From contig CANHQR010000038.1 in assembly GCA_947462815.1 (NCBI GenBank), positions 1 through 35,842 of the forward strand: 35,842 nt of DNA. Reading direction: 5' to 3'. Below the pieces are notes generated by a model. That model was not told the origin of the DNA. It saw nothing but the letters and a program-made list of their open reading frames with translations, and searched no databases. Source of the stretch: Pseudobdellovibrionaceae bacterium. GTDB taxonomy: Bacteria > Bdellovibrionota > Bdellovibrionia > Bdellovibrionales > JAMPXM01. Shown in pieces: positions 33,423 through 35,842 of this stretch. Every line of letters starts with the position of its first letter. Positions within the stretch are counted from its first letter, which is position 1. A program made the translations under genes and the position numbers.

Positions 33423-34181
33423 ATGACCCAGCTCTCCGTGAACATCAACAAATTGGCAACGCTTCGAAACTCTCGGGGAAAGAACAACCCCGATCTCAGC
33501 TCTTGGGTGACGCGGATCGAGGCCGAAGGCGTACACGGCATTACGGTGCATCCTCGACCGGATGAGCGGCATATCCGCTACCAAGATGTGCGTGTTCTTC
33601 GTCCGCTGGTGCGAACCGAGTTCAACATCGAAGGCTATCCGGATGAAGCTTGGATGCGTCTTGTGGAGGAGGTTCAACCGGCCCAGGCGACTCTCGTGCC
33701 GGATCCTCCCCACGCCCTGACATCGGATGCGGGTTGGTTGGTGCAAGCTCAAGCTTCAACTTTGGAAGCCGTGGTGAAGCGCCTCAAGCGGCAACGCTTA
33801 CGCGTCTCCTTGTTTGTCGATCCCAAGACCTTCTCCACGGAAGATGCGCGGATTGCGCGAGACCTGGGCGTGGATCGCGTCGAGCTCTATACGGAAGCCT
33901 TCGCGGAGGCTCATGCCAAGCCCGAGGCTTTGAACTCTCCGGCTTTGATTGAACAGCTCAAGGCGTACCGGCAGGCGGCGGATCAAGCTCTGGCTTGCGG
34001 TTTAGGCCTCAATGCGGGTCATGATTTGAACCTCGAAAACTTGCCGACGCTATTGCAACAGATTCCTGAAATTCAAGAAGTCTCAATCGGACATGCGCTG
34101 ATTTGCGATGCCTTGAACTACGGAATGGTCGAAACCTTGCGTCGTTACCTTGCTGCAACTCAAAGTCCTCAACGCCGCTGA
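33423..34181 (+). CDS. pdxJ: Pyridoxine 5'-phosphate synthase
   Basis: The 252-residue TIM-barrel enzyme condenses deoxyxylulose 5-phosphate with 3-amino-2-oxopropyl phosphate in the DXP-dependent route to pyridoxal phosphate. The N-terminus SVNINKLATLRNSRG, the GVHGITVHPRPDERHIR stretch with its active-site His/Arg, the EFNIEGYPDE segment, VELYTEAFAEA and GLGLNAGHDLNLENL match PdxJ throughout. The length is normal (E. coli PdxJ has 243). The ATG at 33423 lacks a clear ribosome binding site. It is divergent from the PLP-dependent synthase across 221 bases. The pairing suggests, but does not prove, coordinated cofactor supply. No terminator is seen before feoA. Confidence 0.95.
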   Translation: MTQLSVNINKLATLRNSRGKNNPDLSSWVTRIEAEGVHGITVHPRPDERHIRYQDVRVLRPLVRTEFNIEGYPDEAWMRLVEEVQPAQATLVPDPPHALTSDAGWLVQAQASTLEAVVKRLKRQRLRVSLFVDPKTFSTEDARIARDLGVDRVELYTEAFAEAHAKPEALNSPALIEQLKAYRQAADQALACGLGLNAGHDLNLENLPTLLQQIPEIQEVSIGHALICDALNYGMVETLRRYLAATQSPQRR

Positions 34182-34379
34182 GCTGAATTGTCATCTCGCT
34201 TTCAATAAGTACCGATTTGTCCGGTCGGGCTGCTTCGAGGCGTGAAGCTGTGTTAGCGTGACCCGGTTCGCCGTTCACAGGTCGCAGTTCACACGTCGCC
34301 GAAACCGTTCCGAGAAATTCTCAAATCGCAGAAACGGGGAGCGACAGTCGACGTTTGTCGGCGAGGACCGAGGATAACA

Positions 34380-34847
34380 ATGTCGCGAAAAACGTCACGA
34401 ATCGATCTTTACCAAGCCTGGCTGCAAGTGAATTCGCAACAGACCTCCGTTGACGAATTTCGATTTGTCGTGAGTGAGCTTCGAGGCGAAGTCACGCCTT
34501 CGATCTCGGCGACCTCGGTCGAAATCGTGGAATATTCCCCGAGTTCTCGATTGGATCATCGCCCGAATCAACATCCAGATCATCCATCGGACAATCATCC
34601 GGAACGTCACCCGAACAGCCGACCAGCTCACGCCGAACTTGTTTGTGGTCGACTCATGGATCTCGGGATCGTGGCCGGCGAAACCCTTGTCGTGAAGACG
34701 CGCGCGGCATGGGGCGAGCCGATCTTTGTCGAAATCCATGGTTCGCAATTCGCACTTCGCCGCCGGGAGGCCGAATGCATCTTTGGTGCTCACTCGAATT
34801 TGCATCCAACTCATGAGGCAGGTGCATCATCTGGGAGCGGATCGTGA
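34380..34847 (+). CDS. feoA: FeoA domain protein with a histidine-rich insert
   Basis: The protein has 155 residues; the ATG at 34380 follows GAGGATAACA. The C-terminal half (about residues 89-137) is a FeoA core, with CGRLMDLGIVAGETLVVKTRA followed by GEPIFVEIHG and FALRRREAECIF. This SH3-like protein normally binds and regulates FeoB. Ordinary FeoA is about 75 residues. Here about 55 extra residues precede the core, and a His/Pro/Asn/Asp-rich segment (about 60-84, with H60, H65, H68, H73, H77 and H84) resembles metal-binding histidine tracts. The tail also has three histidines. The extra parts suggest metal sensing or storage, but this is inference. The stop overlaps the feoB GTG in GTGA. 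No clear Fur box was found in the 198-base leader. Confidence 0.85.
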   Translation: MSRKTSRIDLYQAWLQVNSQQTSVDEFRFVVSELRGEVTPSISATSVEIVEYSPSSRLDHRPNQHPDHPSDNHPERHPNSRPAHAELVCGRLMDLGIVAGETLVVKTRAAWGEPIFVEIHGSQFALRRREAECIFGAHSNLHPTHEAGASSGSGS

Positions 34848-35842
34848 AACACCCCTCGCTTTCAGACGTCCAAGCATCCATTTCGCAGCGGGCGTCGCCC
34901 CTTGAAGAATCCGACCAAGCGCGCGTGTTTTTAGTCGGGGCTCCCAACGCTGGAAAGTCGACACTCTTTAATCGTCTGACGGGGCGAAGTGTGAAGACTG
35001 TGAACTATCCCGGCTCAACGGTTGAACTCAACTGGGGGCATTTGCAGGCGAGCGCTTCGTCTGACGGTGCATCCATCAGCCGGCAAAGTGTCGCCATTGT
35101 CGATACACCCGGGGTTTACTCTCTCGATCCAAAGTCGCCTGAAGAAGCCGTCACCTTGCGAGCCTTACAGGCCGTCGCGTCGGTCTCATCGGTCTCCGCT
35201 CTGCCAGCTTCCGGCCTGTCAGCTTCAGGCCAAACTGCGGCGCAAGCTGTGGTGGTGGTGCTGGATGCCACACAGCTGCAGAGACAGCTGGCTCTTGCCC
35301 AGCAAGTGGCTCTGCTTCTTCGATCAGGTCGAGACGCACAAGGCGTCGCTGCCCCGCGAGCTCACGTGCCCATGATCCTGGTCATCACTATGTTGGATCT
35401 GCTCGATGTGCCGTTCGATGAAACGGCCAAGATTTGGTCGCAGTTAAAGTTGGAGCTCGGTGCACAAGTGGTGTTGCTCCCTCGCGGCTCAAATCGCGAG
35501 GAGAATGCGTCTTTGGCTCGATTGGTGCGGACTCTGGAAGATGCCTTATCGGCCACAAAGCGTGAGGACCAGCGCGAACCTGTAAAGCTCGCCGAAGATC
35601 GTCGGTCGCAGCTCGTGCAAGCGAAAAGCTGGACGGCGGAGTTACCTCATTCGCATTCGGTCTCCCGCTTGCGGCAGCGGACTCGGCGGCTGGACGCCTT
35701 GCTCCTGCACCCGATCTGGGGTTGGGGCTTTCTTCTAGGCGTTATGAGTTTGTTATTTGCGAGTGTGTTTTGGATGGCGGCGCCGATGATGGACGCGGTG
35801 GATGGCGGCATCGGTACCATGGTGGAATACTTTGCGGGCATC
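34844..35842 (+). CDS. feoB: Ferrous iron transport protein B (C-terminal part beyond window)
   Basis: At least 333 residues are visible, starting at the GTG at 34844 with GGGAG six bases upstream, overlapping feoA. FeoB imports Fe2+ through a membrane channel gated by an N-terminal G domain. G1 (VGAPNAGKST, 31-40), the G2 threonine (T59 in NYPGSTVE) and G3 (DTPGVYSL, 87-94) are present. The usual G4 NxxD reads T182-M-L-D185 (Asn to Thr), which would weaken guanine recognition. An Ala/Ser-rich insert lies between G3 and the VVVLDATQLQRQLAL helix (about residues 112-134), and a basic stretch follows residue 240. The first membrane segment begins near residue 290 (the WGWGFLLGVMSLLFASVFWM region). 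The window ends inside the channel domain. Confidence 0.9.
   Translation, partial: MKHPSLSDVQASISQRASPLEESDQARVFLVGAPNAGKSTLFNRLTGRSVKTVNYPGSTVELNWGHLQASASSDGASISRQSVAIVDTPGVYSLDPKSPEEAVTLRALQAVASVSSVSALPASGLSASGQTAAQAVVVVLDATQLQRQLALAQQVALLLRSGRDAQGVAAPRAHVPMILVITMLDLLDVPFDETAKIWSQLKLELGAQVVLLPRGSNREENASLARLVRTLEDALSATKREDQREPVKLAEDRRSQLVQAKSWTAELPHSHSVSRLRQRTRRLDALLLHPIWGWGFLLGVMSLLFASVFWMAAPMMDAVDGGIGTMVEYFAGI

Noticed and set aside
34182-34379. Fur box upstream of feoA
   Set aside because: An ATTG...CAAT arrangement near 34191-34207 is too weak and AT-poor to call. No 19-base Fur-like palindrome was found.
1-35842. tRNA genes, insertion sequences, prophage or toxin-antitoxin modules
   Set aside because: No cloverleaf, terminal inverted repeats, transposase, integrase or paired small toxin/antitoxin frames were found on reading both strands.

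Overview
The window is GC-rich, densely coding chromosomal DNA. I see no tRNA, rRNA, insertion sequence, CRISPR array or prophage. The gene families suggest a bacterium of the former Deltaproteobacteria, most likely Bdellovibrionota/Oligoflexia or a relative. The signs are a DUF2330 secreted protein, a class III-type PHA synthase, a squalene/phytoene-synthase family protein, HiPIP, PilZ and HD-GYP c-di-GMP proteins, and many secreted proteins with no recognisable function. This placement is inference from family content; no marker gene was searched.

Layout. 1-3.6 kb (minus): four exported proteins (DUF2330, two unknowns, and a Tat-exported high-potential iron-sulfur protein). 3.9-5.7 kb: a squalene/phytoene synthase facing an HNH endonuclease. 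6.2-8.9 kb (plus): Kup potassium transporter overlapping a rhomboid protease. 8.9-10.2 kb (minus): DUF502 and DUF2878-like membrane proteins. 10.2-11.1 kb (plus): a secreted barrel-like protein overlapping a small pterin-synthase-like protein. 11.1-14.8 kb (minus): class Ia ribonucleotide reductase nrdA-nrdB with its terminator and an unusual purine-rich, hairpin-containing spacer. 15.5-16.7 kb (minus): CorA. 16.9-18.0 kb (plus): an orphan DUF4123 protein. 18.0-19.8 kb: a polyhydroxyalkanoate locus (small helical protein plus PhaC, divergent from a phasin-like gene). 19.9-22.2 kb (plus): radical SAM protein and a stand-alone HD-GYP protein. 22.3-28.1 kb (minus): aldo/keto reductase, acetyl-CoA synthetase, a DUF992-like secreted protein and HisS.

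28.2-33.2 kb (minus) is the most interesting part. Three genes overlap at their stop/start codons: a PilZ domain fused to a PLP-dependent alpha-oxoamine synthase, a seven-transmembrane histidine kinase, and a REC protein carrying a divergent class III nucleotide-cyclase domain. A synthase next to a polytopic kinase and a response regulator resembles the logic of CqsA/CqsS and LqsA/LqsS/LqsR alpha-hydroxyketone signalling. Here there is an added c-di-GMP-type input on the synthase and a cyclase-like output on the regulator. The divergent neighbour pdxJ makes the PLP precursor pathway, which fits a PLP enzyme. An alternative is sphingolipid (serine palmitoyltransferase-like) synthesis.

33.4-35.8 kb (plus): pdxJ, then a ferrous-iron feoA-feoB pair. 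FeoA carries a histidine-rich insert, and FeoB (cut by the window end) has a changed G4 nucleotide-specificity motif.

Starts were moved from the longest open frame to internal ATGs wherever a Shine-Dalgarno sequence, signal peptide, stop/start overlap or family start supported it. Each case is noted in its entry.
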